Part shown: one piece after another, positions 33,845-47,251 of the stretch
Position numbering within the stretch: the first letter of the stretch is position 1
How the letters are laid out: every line of letters begins with the position of its first letter
Assembly (NCBI GenBank): GCA_036346275.1
Contig: CM070720.1
Coordinates: 7,727,278-7,791,277, forward strand
Direction: 5' to 3'
From: Otatea glauca
Taxonomy: Eukaryota; Streptophyta; Magnoliopsida; Poales; Poaceae
DNA: 64,000 bases
Translations under genes and position numbers: made by a program
Notes under the pieces: generated by a model
What the model was told of the DNA's origin: nothing
The model's input: only the letters and a program-made list of their open reading frames with translations
Database searches by the model: none

Positions 33845-36800
33845 TGTAACATCCTGAAAAATGGAATAATATAAAATTTCATATTTGATATTTGAATATA
33901 ATTATTTCTGATTTTTCTTGACATGATTGGAATTTATTTGGATTTCTTTGGATTTTTGTATTGAATGAAAAATCAAACAACTAGAATTAAGGAATGGATA
34001 ATGATGAAAAGATAAAATGGTAAAAGATAAATTTTGGAAAAATTACCATAGAACCTTAACCTCTCTGGTAAGTCAGTAAAATCAAGAAGTAAAATTTTAT
34101 GCACAGAAAAAGGGGTAAATAAAATTAATGTCACCTCTTTTTGACTAGAAGCAGTGCAAGTCAAAATTTATGAAACATATTCGTAGTTTATCTGAAGCTG
34201 GAAAAATTACCAAAACACCCTCAGGGTAAAACTTATGTCTGGTAAAAATCTCAGGATTTAATCATGTCGGCAAAGCCCTCTAATAATTCAAAAACAGAAG
34301 CAATTAAAAACTAGAAAACTTCATGTCAGAATTTATATAAAATAAATACCCAATATTTTGTCTTGAAAATTTTACAGAGACATCCTTGACCTACATATAA
34401 CCTCTCATAAAAGTTACAAAATAAATAATAAGGTTTGAACATTTAAATAAATACAAATCCGAAATGGGAATTTTGAGTGATGTACAGTGTCAGAATTTTT
34501 ATAATTTAACCATGCGGTATTTGAGTCTCGAATTTTTACTGAAGGTTAGAAACTACCAGTTAAGGTCAGTCAAAAAGTTTCACAAAATCACACACTGATT
34601 TGATAGCGTTTTAAGGCTCACATGGAGCTGTCCGGCTGAAACTTATCCTCCGCCTCGCTTTCACTCACCGGCGTGTGGGGCCATGTCCACTGTGCCGTAA
34701 CCGTTCAGCGGCAACGGAAAAATTCCCTTGGACACTGACTGGTGGACCGGACCCACTTGTCGCGTCACTCTTCCCTCTGCCTCTCTTCTTCTTTTCCTGC
34801 CAGTCGTCCTCCCTTGCGCTCGAGAAACTTCGCCGCCGCAGCGTCTCTGCGCGATTCGCGCCACCCCGAGTGATTGATTGCCTCCACGTTCATCCTTGGG
34901 AGCTGTGCGCCATACCCTGTCGAACTCACATCGTTTCCTTGCCGGAGAGATCACGCGCCACCTCGTCAAGCGCAAATGTAACCGCCGCAACACCTCTCGC
35001 GTTCAAATCTGTGCAACTCGAATCCCGGCTATAAATACTTGTGTGCGTCGCCTTGAGACTCCTTCTTCCTTGCTCATCTCCTGGACCAAACACTGAACCG
35101 AGACTCGTGTTCTTCATCGTTTCTCCGAAAACCGAAAGAGGGAGATCTTCAATTCGCGAAATTGGTATCCATCCTTGAAATTGATTCTTCCTCTAGCACC
35201 ACCGACTCCTAGTTTACTCATCACGCCGAAATTCTACCTCTTTTCACCTCTGAGCTTCCTCACGGCGCCTTTCTCCTCCGACTCGGCGCGCGGTGACAAC
35301 CTGCATCAGTAGCTTCTCGAGCGAATCGATGGCCAAAATGGAACCCTAGCGACCCACTGAAGCTTCCACTGCTACCGATTCGGCCGAGGAACCACTACCT
35401 TTCTTCTCCGGCGAGCCTCACCTTCCACCGCCGCATGCCGCCGGTGGCAGCCCGCTCCGACCGTCCCCGCCGGTGAGCGACCCCACCCACATGTGCGCCA
35501 AGACCTCCTGGTGCCTACCGTGCTATCCATTCGGCCGGACCCTCGCCGGAGAGCCGTCGCCGAGCAACTCTAGCGCCACCTCTGTTCTCCGGTCACTGCA
35601 CTGTGGGCCCTCCTGTCAGTGGCGCAGAAGCAACTTCAATGCATTCGGTAGAATACGCTTTCTCAGCTCTGAAAACGTATTTCTAGTTTTCAATTCAATT
35701 TCCAAAACCGAGCCACTTCAAACATTAATAACTTTTGAATCTTTAGTCCAAATAAAGTGAAACAAAATTATAAATTCATATAAAATCTAGTTCTTTCAGA
35801 ATATGCAATAACATTTTGAAAATGTTCACTGGATAAATTTGAAATTCAAATTTAAAGTAAAGGCTTAAAGAAGTGCTATATATTAAAATGTTGTAAACAA
35901 ATTTGGAATGGAATGGAACTAATTTTAGTGAAATACTCATGTTTCCAGAAGTTCAAATATATAAAAATATTTGATTTTCACTTATGTTTGAATTACTTTC
36001 TATTAAAGATTGTAATCAAAGCATTAGAAATTCAAATATACATTATTTGAATAAATGAAACATGGAATAAGTAAAATTTAATTTCTGAATACTATTATGA
36101 CAGTAGGATACCTGAATTTACCAAAATAATTAATATATGAATTTGATTTGAACTATCTTTAACAATATGAAATAATCTAAATATAAAATGTATATGTACA
36201 TGCATATAGAATCAAATAGTCAATAGAGAGATCAAATGAATTCAAATAATCGCTAAACCGGTTTTATTATACCTCTGGCAGTATAAGGTTTCCAGATATA
36301 AAATAATACTTAAAGTTTACTACATAAAACAGTAAATAATTAATGGTCAAAAAGTAAATAATTGCATATTTGGAATAGTTGTAACCTTCGCGAATAAATT
36401 CAGAATTTGATAAAACCAAATCTAATAACCTCGAAAAATAGTACCCCTGCTGTGAAGACAAAAATACCTTATGTTTGTGTTAGGTTGAAATAAAATAATG
36501 TTAGACCCTAATGATCGTTTATAGGAAAAACATCGCGGATAAAAACCCATTGTCGCGAAACCAACCTTAAATTACTTCTAGTATCATGCCCTATTAATGC
36601 CTGAAAAATGAGTAGATTATCCTAGGCGGTGTAGTCGCAATCTAATATCAAAAGCTGAACCCTTATCGAGTAGTAAGTTGAACTATCAAGCTTTTTCATC
36701 GATCCGTAGAATCTCTCGTCTAAATGCAAATATTATGGAAATTAGTTTAGAAATGATATTTGGGATATGGTCTACCATATTCTAGAAAAATATTCCATTT

Positions 36801-39174
36801 ACAACTTTCATTTCAGCTAAATCCTGCTAGTTGAATACCCCTAGAAAGTATGATTTGTCGTAACCTTTAATGTCATATAAGCGTTTTCAACTAAGAAAAT
36901 AATGTCTCGTCTAAAAGCTAAAATGTATAAAATCAGTCTAGATATGTTATTCAAAGTATATGCTATCTAATTCCGAAGAAATAATCTTAATTCGTTATGT
37001 TTGGCATATAAACTTTAGTAGTCAAATAACCCTTCGTTTTATGTTTAAATGAACCTTGTCGCAATAAGAATTAGTGAACCTTGTAATAAGAAATTTATAG
37101 TCAATAAATTTGTATCACCAGAATCTTCTTAAAAACTATAAATAAATCTAATTAGCTAGCTTATCAGTCATAACCTATTAAGAACCCTTCTTATGCAAAT
37201 CTTAAAGCTAAGTGCTGTTAGCGTAACCTTAACTAGTATTTTAATTCTTTTAATCCAAATAATTTTAGCATCTATAATTCGAAATCGTAAATACTGAAAT
37301 TCATAATTCTAGCCTCTTGAATTCGTAATTCAAGAATAGATAATCTCTAAAGAAAACCCTGTTTTGTTTATCATGAAGTCATTAAGTTTAAGAATAAAGT
37401 AATTGCTTAAATAATTCAAACTCTAAAGTATTCTGTTTTACGCAATGAATCTTTATTTGATTTTCTCATCTGTCTTCTTTTAGCCCTTATTGAAGTTTAT
37501 TATTTGCTATATTTTCCGATCGATCGACGTGTAGAATTCGACGTCCTTCCTTCGTCGTGCCTCCGTAAATGCTGCGATCGCGTCTTCGTCGTAAGCGATA
37601 TATAAGCAAGGCAAGCACCCCTTTGACCATCTTGATCCCAGATTTAATTTGCATTGTGTTTATTAAAATGTTTCATGCACGCGTTTACTTTCGTAAATTC
37701 GCTATTTTGTGGTCTTTGTAGTTATACTGTTGTCTCATGAAACTTCCTTGATAAGTATGAACATGTGTACCTTGATACCCATAGATTGAGCTTAGACAAT
37801 TACTTAATGTCATTGTGGGTATATGCGATTACTTTTATCCATGCTTAGCCATGCTTTTAGAACAAATGAGAATGAGGATCAGATCAAAATTTGTTTCTTG
37901 AGAAATGGAAAATGTTGGAAATAAAGTCATTGGTTATGGGTATTTTGATTAAAACCCAAAATAAAACTATGGTTTTGATGCGGGCGATTATTGGCAATAG
38001 CCGGAGGTGTAGAGGGATTTGCACGTAGTTAGGGTGGAGTATCGCCCGTGTCGGATTAAGGACCGAGCAATGGGACGCTATAGATCCAAGATTTTCGTAC
38101 AACCACGAGGGCTTGTATGGGCGGGTCTTAGCCTATTAAGTTGTTTAGGTGTGGCTTTGCATCTAAGGAAGGCGGGAGTTATGCACAGGCATTCCGGTTC
38201 GGTCTGTCTGTAGGGGGTTTACTTACCAATGCAACGGTGTACGCCTTGCCGTGAACAAAAACGTGGTGTTGGGTGTAATGTGAAAGGATCCACGTCTTGG
38301 GTGAGTGTTTCTGTTTTCATGGCGAGGGTCAAACTTCCCGGGCTGGTTCAAAGCCACATCTAGATAATGTAACGGCTCAGATGATCTCCTTGCCGACACA
38401 CCAAAGGAAGTGTGTTAACGATCCGCAAAAGAGGTTGATCATTCCTTGTGGGTAAAGTGTACACCTCTGCAGAGTGTAAATCTAATCGATTAGCCGTGTC
38501 TACGGTTATGGACACTTGGTGAAGTCATTCCAATGTTAGAATGCTTTGGTATTTTCCAAAATTGGGTTTTGGTTTGGAACCTGTTTTATCAGCTTTTGTT
38601 TCATGTCAAAGGATCGACATTATTGGATTCCATTTCTGGATTATTCGATATTCACGATGGGTTGTGAGTATTACTTATGCTTTACTTATTTCAGATCATC
38701 AATTATGCTTTTACAAATTCGTTTGCAAATAACTTGTTTTACAATGTCAATTCGCTTTATGCAAATTAACTGTAGTAGCCTCCTTTGAAATGGCCTGCAT
38801 ATATTATAGGCTTTGCTCAAGTCTTGGAGTATGCAAAGTACTCACCCTTGCTTATATGTTGTTTTTAGGTGGATAATTTAGCGAAGCTTCGAGGATTCCT
38901 TTTCATCGCAGTTGCGGATTTTCTTCATCGAATCTTTCTAGGATTATGCCTTGTCGGTTGCTGCGGGTTTTGGATGGGCACACTACAAGACCTTGCTTCT
39001 TTTGTTTGCTATATCTACGAGTTGTAAGATTTTCTTTAAATAATAGCTTCCGCTTAATATTATGTTGTATGGTTGTGATTCCAATTGTTGTAAACATGTG
39101 AGTGCTAGCTACTGATCCAGGGAATGGCACAGTAATCACATGGAGGTTCCTGTTCATCAGAACGGGGTCTCACA
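33845..39174 (+). mobile_element. Solo LTR F (5.3 kb) inside gypsy D protease
   Basis: It begins TGTAACATCC and ends GGGTCTCACA, flanked by a perfect CCAAC duplication (33840-33844 and 39175-39179). No gag-pol, primer site or polypurine tract is inside. A TATA box (TATAAATA, 35030-35037) lies at the end of a GC-rich stretch. Much of the rest (35750-37500) is AT-rich. Blocks shared with solo LTR C (37610-37650, 38440-38520, 38820-38860) show the same broad family. At 5330 bp it is unusually long for an LTR, so a further insertion inside it is possible. Confidence 0.85.
35030..35037 (+). promoter_or_regulatory. TATA box of solo LTR F
   Basis: GGCTATAAATACTTGTG is a strong plant TATA context at the junction of a GC-rich U3-like part and the downstream R/U5-like part. 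Solo LTRs can keep promoter activity; this one points along the plus strand. Confidence 0.5.
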
Positions 39175-40726
39175 CCAACGAAAGCTTCGCCACCATGTCC
39201 AAGCTTGCAAGGTTGTTGCAACTTCCTCCATCAATGATCACACGACATGATCGCTCCTTGACGACACATTTGGTTTGGAACAGGTTGTGCCGCTGATTTT
39301 GGTCGGACTTTCCAATCTGGACACTCAACGCACGCTGTACAATAAGGCTCTCATAATGGTCAGCACGGTTGGCATCAATGTGCTCTACCTGGCCATGATC
39401 ATCTTCGCTCCCTACATTGTCAGCTGCAAGCATAGCATATGTTTCTTCATCCAAATCACTAGCAGAAGAAAACTCACCATTGTCTCGCACAATCAGCACA
39501 CGCTTGCTCGGACATTGACTCCTCATGTGACCATACCCCTTGCATTGATGGCATTGCACATCCCTCGTCCTCCCGTTGAAGCAACCGGCGAGCTCTTGGC
39601 GGGCTCGGTGTAGAAGTTTTTGTTACCTCCAAGGCTTGGAAATCGGCGGAAGAGGAAGGTCGATTCTTGTTGTTGTTGGAGGGCGGTGCGGCCGGTTGCC
39701 TTGTGGTCAGTAGGTGGGGCTCGTGTTGACCAAGTGTTAGCACGACTGCGAAATATTAGTTCTCGTGCTAAACCATTTGCGTCGTCCTGCACTTCTCTCA
39801 AAGCATGGCAAGCGAGATGAAACAAGCGAGTGATCGACTTATATTCCTTGTAATTAAGAATGTCATAAATCTCATGGTTCACCCACCCATAAATCTAGCC
39901 ATAGCGACCTCCTCGGACTCCTCTATACCACAGCGCAACATGCCCATTTGTAATTCCCGATAGTATTCCTCTACACTCTTACTATCTTGCCTAAGCAAAT
40001 GCAGCTTATTTATCAAATCACGTTGGTAATAAGAGGAACAAATCTAGCTCGCATGATTCTTTTCAAATCAGCCCGATTTTGCGCAAAGACATTGGGATTC
40101 TTACATCGAAACTCACTCCACCAAACAGAGGCAAAATCAGTGAACTCACTAGTGGCAGCCCTAACTCTTTTGTTTTCAGGATACTCATGACATGCAAACT
40201 TTTGTTCTACAGCTAATTCCCATGTTAGGTATGCATCAGGATCATATTTTCCATCAAAAGGTGGAATAGAGAATTTAATTCTGCCAAGTGTGTCATCCTC
40301 AGCGCGTACCTCACGTGGCATGTGCAAGGGAGGCATGCCGAAGCGATTGCGGCGCAACTGCCGTCGCAGATGGCCTCCCTCGTCCTCCACCTCCATGTCA
40401 GCAGAGTATCCATCAACATTTTCCTCCACCTCGCTGCCCAAAGCACCATTGTTGTTGTGATGCCGACGAGGAGCAGCGCCGTCTCCTGTAGGAGCTCGCC
40501 CGAACTCATCAAGCCGCTTTATCACCTCAGCAAGTGAAGTGTTAATAGCAGCAAGTGAGGTGTTGATGTCAATCTGAGCCTTCTCCACCAGCCCCAGCCG
40601 CTCATTTACCACCTGCACATCACCATCAAGGCCCTCTGTAAGCAGCTTGACTTGGCGCTCGAAATGTTGAATGATTCCCCTAGTGCGAGGGGAATGCTGA
40701 CCATCATTGCTCGCTGTTCCTGACAT
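39175..40726 (-). pseudogene. Gypsy D gag and protease N-terminal part
   Basis: Gag starts at ATG 40724-40726 (minus). A coiled-coil-like N-terminus with an INTSLAAINTSLAEVIKRLD repeat comes first. The capsid part follows with FDGKYDPDAYLTWE and FTDFASVWWSE. Frame changes occur near 40030 and 39885. A CCHC knuckle (CHQCKGYGHMRSQC) lies near 39515-39555. The protease active site reads IIDGGSCNNL (about 39205-39235). Solo LTR F enters just after it. Gag would package RNA and protease would cleave the polyprotein. Confidence 0.87.
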
Positions 40727-41809
40727 GGTTAGAAAGCAAAAGAACAAATAATTCACAGGAAAGGGCACTGTCTCTCAACTTGTATCACCAAGCTCTTACC
40801 TGTTCTTACCAAGCCTTAGCAGGAGGTGTCGGCGACTGCGAGTCAAAATCTCCTGGAGAGGTAGTGTACCGATGCCAAACGCTAGAGCCTAGTAAGTTGT
40901 AGTTTTTCTGTGGAGCTATAGGTGGCCGAGAAACAACTCAAGGAAATGCTAGAGCCACGTTAGTCAAAACAAGCTGAATAAACATTCGACGACGGTATGT
41001 GCTGGTCCTATGCAAGGCCGTATTAGAGACGCAAGCCTATTCACAGATGTTGTCACGGAACAGCAAGTCAAACGAAGAGAAACAACCTGAGATATCTCCC
41101 TTTCTTTTCTTTTTCTTTTTTTTCCTTTTTCCTTTTTTTTATTTTTTTTGCTAGAGTCCCAAAATTGGAAATAAGAACTTCTAGGACCCCAGAACAACAA
41201 TTGTCACCAGCACTTCTGATTTTTTTAACGTCCCTCTTGCAGGGAGGGGATCACAGAGAGAGTAGAGAGGTATGCCGTGGATATATATTTTTTTATTGAT
41301 TTCCGAACAGGGGAAAACCAAATTTGGAAAGGCTATTTGATTGGATGATGAATGGAAAAAGTGGGAAATCTGGCGATGATTCTGATCTGTTGTTATGGTA
41401 GGGATGATGGTGGAAAGTAGGGGATGTGGCAGGTGATGGATTCTAATCTGCTGTTATGGTAGAGATGATGGTGGAAAGGTAGGGGATGTGGCAGGTGATG
41501 GATTATGATCTGCTATTATGGTAGGGATGATGGTATGGCACAACGAAAACAGGATTGAACAAAACACGTGACACTAAGGTGATAAGAACTTGAAACTCTA
41601 AGCGACACAAACACTAAGACCAAAGAACGACTCGACGGCGTAATGCAAATTCAACAAGAATGGCTAAAGCAAAGAAAAGCAAAAGGCCGAAATTGGCTAG
41701 GAACGAAAGGATTTTATTTTTGTTGGGCTATTTTTTTTTTGGACTGTAGGCAAAACAAATCTAAGAACAAGAAGTCTCTCACCGAGCAACCGAAAGCTCT
41801 GATACCACT
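40727..41809 (-). other. Gypsy D leader with short tandem repeats and primer site
   Basis: Non-coding leader between the 5' LTR and gag. Two near-identical units of about 70 bp with GGGGATGTGGCAGGTGATGG lie at 41391-41530. A C/T-rich run lies at 41100-41150. The primer site TGGTATCAGAGC (minus strand, 41796-41807) is two bases from the LTR. Confidence 0.7.
41796..41807 (-). other. Primer binding site of gypsy D
   Basis: The minus strand reads TGGTATCAGAGC, complementary to initiator tRNA-Met. It lies two bases from the LTR that starts at 41810 on the plus strand. Confidence 0.88.
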
Positions 41810-42741
41810 TGATAGTACTAGGCGTCCCGATCTTTCGATGAGAGGAGGTAGCGTCGATCTGGTGGAGGGCGAAGTTGGCGGCCCGACTAGAACGAACCCG
41901 ACGTTGCGCCTTAGCGACCGGTACACCACCCTCCTGAAGGTTATTGACCCCGCGGGAAGCGCGACCAACCTGACCACGAAGGTCTTTGTTCCTGCGAGCA
42001 ATCGAAGAACCAGCAAGAACAAGGGATTACAAGCAACTCAATTGCAAATATGAATTTAGATCGGTTCTGAAACAAAGACACTCGAAGTTGGGGTTCCGAT
42101 GAACAAGTAGAGGGCGGCCTAGTCGGCACGCGCGAGTACAAGCAGTAGCAATGGCTAACTGAATCAAACAAAACCCCAAAACCCTAACTATGGTGGCGGC
42201 TGGCTAATTATAGACCAAGGGCGTGTAGCACTGGGCCTTAACATGGGCCTACTGATTACAACTCGAAATAAAGACTAGAGCCCAATTAGACTCGGACTGG
42301 AAAAGTGTTCTGGATTGTTTTGCGTATTCCCGTTGACTCGGAAGGAATTTGGAGGTGATCTCAGATCGGTTGGAAAGAGGACGACCAGAGCTTTTGTTCT
42401 TGTACTCGTAGACCTCCAGAAGCCTTTTGGATCAAAAGTTATGGCCATTTGAATTTGACCATCTCTGGAAGTCCGAATCTGATTCCAATTTGCTCTTCCC
42501 TCTGGACGCGAACTCCTTTGTGCGTTGTGGGTCTTCTCCTTGGTTCCTAAGAATAATCACATCATCACAAAAATTAAATAGCATCCCATTCATTGTATCA
42601 TTAATTGGAATACTTAGGAACGCCTTCACCTGATAATTTAGTTGACGTGCACGGGCTCGAGTGAGTGGTCCTTGAAGTGGTGGTTCATCTTGGTGAGTGG
42701 AGTTAGAGCTGGTTGTATCCATTGTGGAGATGTCCTCATCA
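41810..42741 (-). repeat. 5' LTR of gypsy D
   Basis: 932 bp, the partner of 28733-29664. A one-base difference near 42477 (compare 29400) shifts the coding tail contained in the LTR, so only the 3' copy reads through. It is followed by TGAAG, the right target duplication. Confidence 0.93.
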
Positions 42742-42941
42742 TGAAGAGCCTAGATCTCATCAGAAGTCTAAACACATATTTCGGCGCTTTCACCTTATTC
42801 GCGAGATTGTGGATAGAGGTGACGTAAGAATATGCAAAGTACATACAGAAGCCAATGTGGCCAATCCGTTGACAAAGCCACTGCCAAAGCCTAAGCATGA
42901 GGCGCACACGAGGTCTATTGGTATTAGATACTTAATTGATT
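42742..42941 (+). pseudogene. Copia B RNase H C-terminal end
   Basis: The frame resumes after gypsy D with EPRSHQKSKHIFRRFHLIRE and ends in IGIRYLID and a TGA. These are typical last residues of copia RNase H. The join across D restores one reading frame. Confidence 0.88.
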
Positions 42942-42949
42942 GACTCAAG

Positions 42950-42963
42950 TGCAAGTGGGAGAT
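42950..42963 (+). other. Polypurine tract of copia B
   Basis: GCAAGTGGGAGAT directly precedes the 3' LTR, the standard position and sequence type for plant copia elements. Confidence 0.8.
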
Positions 42964-44332
42964 TGTTATTGTTATGCCCTTGAGGTAATCATTTAGATGA
43001 TTGTAACATGACTATGTTTATGAATAATAATATGATTATTGGTCCAATGAATGTATATCATTGTATTAATCAACAAGTATGTGACTTGCTTATGAAGCTC
43101 TTTACTTATTGATATAATTTGATAAATATCTCTGATCGGATCATCGTATAGGACAACGATGAATAGATCATCACATGTTGTGATCGATGATCATGCTTCA
43201 TAGATCATGGGATATAGAGATATCATCTATACATTGTGGACGCATGTTGAAGAACATGTGTTAGATAGACCGGCCATGGGACACTGCGAGAATGTTACAT
43301 TCTTATGTGTCATCAGTGTATCTCATATATAGTAGATGTATGATCCTTAGACCTGAGATTGTCATATTCCCTACATGTGTAATAGTTTTCCTTGGGGCTA
43401 TCAAACACTACTTCCTAACCGGATAGTTATAAAGGTAGCTTTCATGTTTACTATGAAACGTGCAAAGGGAAGTGAGCAGTCGAGATGGAATTTGCCACTC
43501 TAATGAAACGGAGATAAATGACAAGGCCACTAGTGTGATATGATTAAGGAAGTGCATGGCCATGCCGTGATTGAGGAGTCAATCACAAGTTATTAATATA
43601 TCACGGATACGAGAGATGGATTGAATCATCAAAGGATGACATGCTTCTCGCCTTGAGTTCAATCTTCATATACTTGGCAAAGGGATTATTACATGAGTAC
43701 TTTTGATAGGTTCTGTCCGATTTGATCATAGTATGTTTGGGAGTTGGCATACTTTGCAAGGAGCTGCTACCAACTATTGGATTGAACAGGAGTTTTCCGA
43801 ATACATGTCCAAACGTACGTGAACCTGCAGGGTCACACACTTAATGGGCTGGGATGCATTAATTTGGTTGGATCCGTAATTAATTAACCTCGTGGGCTTA
43901 GCACACTAATGGGCCCTGGTTTAGGGTTTCATCTCGTGGCAATATAAGGAGTGGAGGAGGGTGGGCGCAGGGTGTGCTTTCCACGGTTTAGAAGTGTTTC
44001 ACCCGAAACCCTAGCCTCCTCTTCTCGCTGCCCCTGCCGAGAGACCAGGTGCTTGCACACCGACGCACGGCGTTCCATCCCTGGACGTGTGGACTACTAC
44101 GGTGACGCTGCTGCGACTGCGGCGTGGGAGGACGATCCACGGTGAGGCAAGGACGATCCACTCCATCGACACAACGACTGCGGCGATGACGATCCACTAA
44201 ATCGATGCGCGAAGGATTACACAACTGCGCGTTTAGTGGTAATCTAATATATGATCCCCTTCTTGCGAGTAGCTTTCTGGTTATACGGTAGGTTTTTTTT
44301 TGTGCTAGCATAGCATACCGCGTTTCTCTTCA
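42964..44332 (+). repeat. 3' LTR of copia B
   Basis: 1369 bp, starting TGTTATTGTTATGCC and ending TCTCTTCA, followed by GAACA (target duplication). It is highly similar to the 5' LTR, with scattered substitutions and a small gap near 43140. Confidence 0.93.
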
Positions 44333-47251
44333 GAACAGGTAGGCCCGACAGGCGCGGACGATGTCCCGAGCGTCCTTGAGCACCGTCGGCCAATAGAAGC
44401 CCATCCTGAATGCCTTCCCGATCATCGTCCTGAAAGAAGAGTGTGCACCACAGAGGCCCGAATGGATGTCATTGAGCAAGTATTTACCTTCCTCTAGGGT
44501 GACCCACTTGTCCAGGAGACCCAGGGTGTCTCGCCGATACAATTGCCCGTCGACAAGCCCGTACGAGCTTGCTGGGCACTTGATTCTGCTGCCCTCGGCT
44601 GGATCAGGCGGGAGCTCGCCGAGTTCGAGGAACTTGATAATCGGGTCCATCCACAAGGGAAAACTCTTGAGGAGGGCCACCGAATCTTCTAGGTGGATGA
44701 CGGTCGGGGTCGGTAGGATCTCGAGGATGACGTCCAGCGGGATTTCATCATCGGACGACCCGAGTTTAGACAGGAGGTCGGCACCGGAGTTGGCCCTCCT
44801 GGGAACGTACCCGACCTCAAGGTTCTTATACCACCTCTCCATCTTGCGCACCTCGGCGAGGTACTTTGCCATCGGAGGCTACGAGCATTGATAATTTTTG
44901 TTGTACTGGTTGACGACTAGCTGGGAATCCCCTTTCGCGACCAGCCGGCGCACACCTAGCGATTTGCACGCTCGGAGGCTGACTAAGAGGGCCTCGTATT
45001 CCGCGATGTTGTTGGTTGCGCGAAAGCTGAAGCGAATCACATACTTCAGACGATCCCCCCAGGGGGTGATGATGAGGACGCCAACCCCTGAGCGCTTAAA
45101 CGATCTTGATCCATTGAAGAACATGGTCCAGGGGCCTTCTTCCTTGGTCTTGGGATCGGAGGCGGGCTCTGTCGTCTGTTCGACCACGAAGTCGGCGAGC
45201 GCCTGCGACTTGATGGAGTAGCGCGCTACAAACCGAATGTCGAATTCGGCTAGCTCCATAGCCCACTTGGCGATGCGGCCTCCTGCTTTCGGGTTCTTCA
45301 GGATCTCGTCGAGCAGGAACCCGCTCGGGCCGACCACAACATGCGCCGGAAAGTAATGTCGGAGCTTGCGCGAGGCCATGAAAAGAGCTTAAGAGTAGCT
45401 TCTGGAACTGGGGGTAGTGCTCCTTCGGTCCGTGAAGCACTTCGCTAACGTAGTAGATCGGTTACTACCGACCATCTCGCTCGGCCACCAGGACGGCACT
45501 GACGGCCTGGGTTGCGGCCGCAAGTTAGAGCAGCAGCTCCTCACCCGGCCGTGGGGTCGTGAGCAGCAGACGGCTCGAGGGATACGACTTCAGCTCATCG
45601 AAGGACCGCTAGGCTTCGGGAGTCCACTCGGAGCCCCCCATGCCTGCTCAGGGCCTTGAAGAATGGTAGCCCGCGCTCCCCGACCCTTGAGACGAACCAG
45701 CTGAGGGTGGCCATGTGGCCGGCGAGGCATTGGACCTATTTTATCGAAGTTGGGGCGGTCATCCTCTCGATCGCCTCGATCTTCTCCGTGTTCGGGCCTA
45801 CCCCCGAGCCCCCGATCATGTAGCCGAGCACCTTGCCCGAGATCACGCTGAAGATGCACTTCTCGTGGTTGAGCTTGGTTCCATGCCTATTTAGGTTGGC
45901 GAAGATCTCCGCGACATCGTCGATGTGGTCAGCTTTAGAAGAGCTCTTAATGATGATGTCGTCGACGTAGACCTCGAGGTTCCGCCCGATCTGGGGGTCG
46001 AAGGTCCTGGACATCAGCCGCTAGAACATCGATCACCCATGTTGCGGAGACCGAACGATATATTGGTGAAGCAGAACGTCCCAAACGGTGTGATGAAGGC
46101 TGTCTTGTCCTCGTCGCCCGCCGCGAGCTTGATCTGATGGTAGCCAGAGTAGGCGTCGAGGAAGCTTAACATTTTGGCGTTGGCGGTGGAGTCCATGATT
46201 TGGCCTATGTGCGGAAGAGGAAAGTTATCCTTCGGGCATGGCGAATTCAATCATGTGTGGTCGACGCACATCCTCCACTTCCTGCCTTTTTCTATACGAT
46301 CACCGGGTTGACCAGCCATTCGGAGTAGTCAACCTCGCGAATAAAACCGGCCTTCAGGAGTTTGTCGAGATGCTCCCTGATTATCGCCACCTTTTCGAGG
46401 GGAAAACGCCGCAGCTTCTGGCGCACGGGCCTGCAGCCCGGCCTTGTTTGCAATTTGTGCTCGATCACCTCCCTCGAGACTCCCGGCATGTCTGCCGGCT
46501 CCCACGCGAATATGCTCTTATTGCTACGGAGGAAGGTGACGAGCTTGAGCTCCTATTTCGGATCGAGCTGGGCAGCGAGGTGGACACACTTGTTTGGGTT
46601 GCCCTCCTCGAGCTGCATGGCTTTAGTCGGGCCGCTGGGCTGGATCATCGCCTTACAGCGGACGCTCTTCAGAGCCACTTCGGGACCCCGCTGGGGGAGC
46701 ACGCCAGCGATCGCTAGGGCTTTCTCCTCGCAGCAGTGTGATGCCTTGAGGTCGCCACGGATGGTTATGACGCCATGGGGCTCGGGGAGCTTCATGCAAC
46801 GGTGGCCGTAATGGTTCGCCGCCATGAACTTGATCAAAGCCGGCCACCCGAGGATGGCGTCGTACGGGAGATCTCCGTCCATCACATCAAAGGTGATTAG
46901 TTCGGTACGAAAGTTCGCCGAATCACCAAAGGTGACGAGCAGAACCACCTGCCTGAGCGGAGTGATCGAGCTCCCTGGCACGATGCCGAAGAAGGGGACA
47001 GCTATGCTCCTGATCTTTGATCAGGGGATCTGCATCCGGTCCAGCGTGCTAGCCAAGAGGAGGTTGAGGGAACTTCCTCCATCAACCATGACCCTCCCGA
47101 CCATGGTGTTGCTCATGGTCGGGCCCATGACCAAAGTTGTTTTAAAGTCCTTGGACATTCTCAGGGGAGCGTCGTCCCGAGAAAAGGTGATCGGAATACC
47201 AGCCCATTGGCAAGGCTGGTCGGCGGGCTTCCCAGCTGAAGCTTGATACAT
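44333..47251 (-). pseudogene. Gypsy A pol: protease, RT, RNase H, integrase N-terminus
   Basis: In minus-strand order: protease with VMVDGGSSLNLL (about 47075) and YDAILGWPALIKFMA (about 46850); RT with FPLEKVAIIREHLDKLL, FLDAYSGYHQIKL and the catalytic YVDD (45958-45969); RNase H with MFFNGSRS and NNIAEYEALL; integrase zinc finger (GLCGAHSSFRTM ... CRAY). The last zinc Cys is replaced by Tyr near 44340. Stops and frame changes occur near 46250-46290, 45400-45735 and 44880. Copia B cuts integrase at 44333. Confidence 0.88.

Larger units (their letters stand above)
28733..42741 (-). mobile_element. Ty3-gypsy element D, inserted in copia B RNase H
   Basis: A minus-strand gypsy element with two LTRs of 932 bp each (28733-29664 and 41810-42741), TG/CA ends, and flanks TAAAG (28728-28732) and TGAAG (42742-42746), one change. 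A primer site lies at 41796-41807 and a polypurine tract at 29665. Order on the minus strand: gag, zinc knuckle, protease, RT, RNase H, integrase. It carries solo LTR F in the protease region and solo LTR E in integrase. Without them it is about 7.6 kb. No chromodomain was seen; a CRM-like chromovirus is possible. Confidence 0.92.
18134..44332 (+). mobile_element. Ty1-copia element B, inserted in gypsy A integrase
   Basis: LTRs at 18134-19506 and 42964-44332 begin TGTTA and end TTCA. The flanks are GAACT (18129-18133) and GAACA (44333-44337), a 5-bp target duplication with one change. Removing B and one flank rejoins the integrase zinc-finger region of A with its core. Gene order is gag, protease, integrase, RT, RNase H, which is copia. 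B itself is split by solo LTR C in gag and by gypsy D in RNase H. Without them it is about 8.5 kb. Confidence 0.92.

Noticed and set aside
34661..35034. Overlapping open frames in solo LTR F
   Set aside because: GC-rich U3-like sequence just upstream of a TATA box. No protein character and both strands are open.
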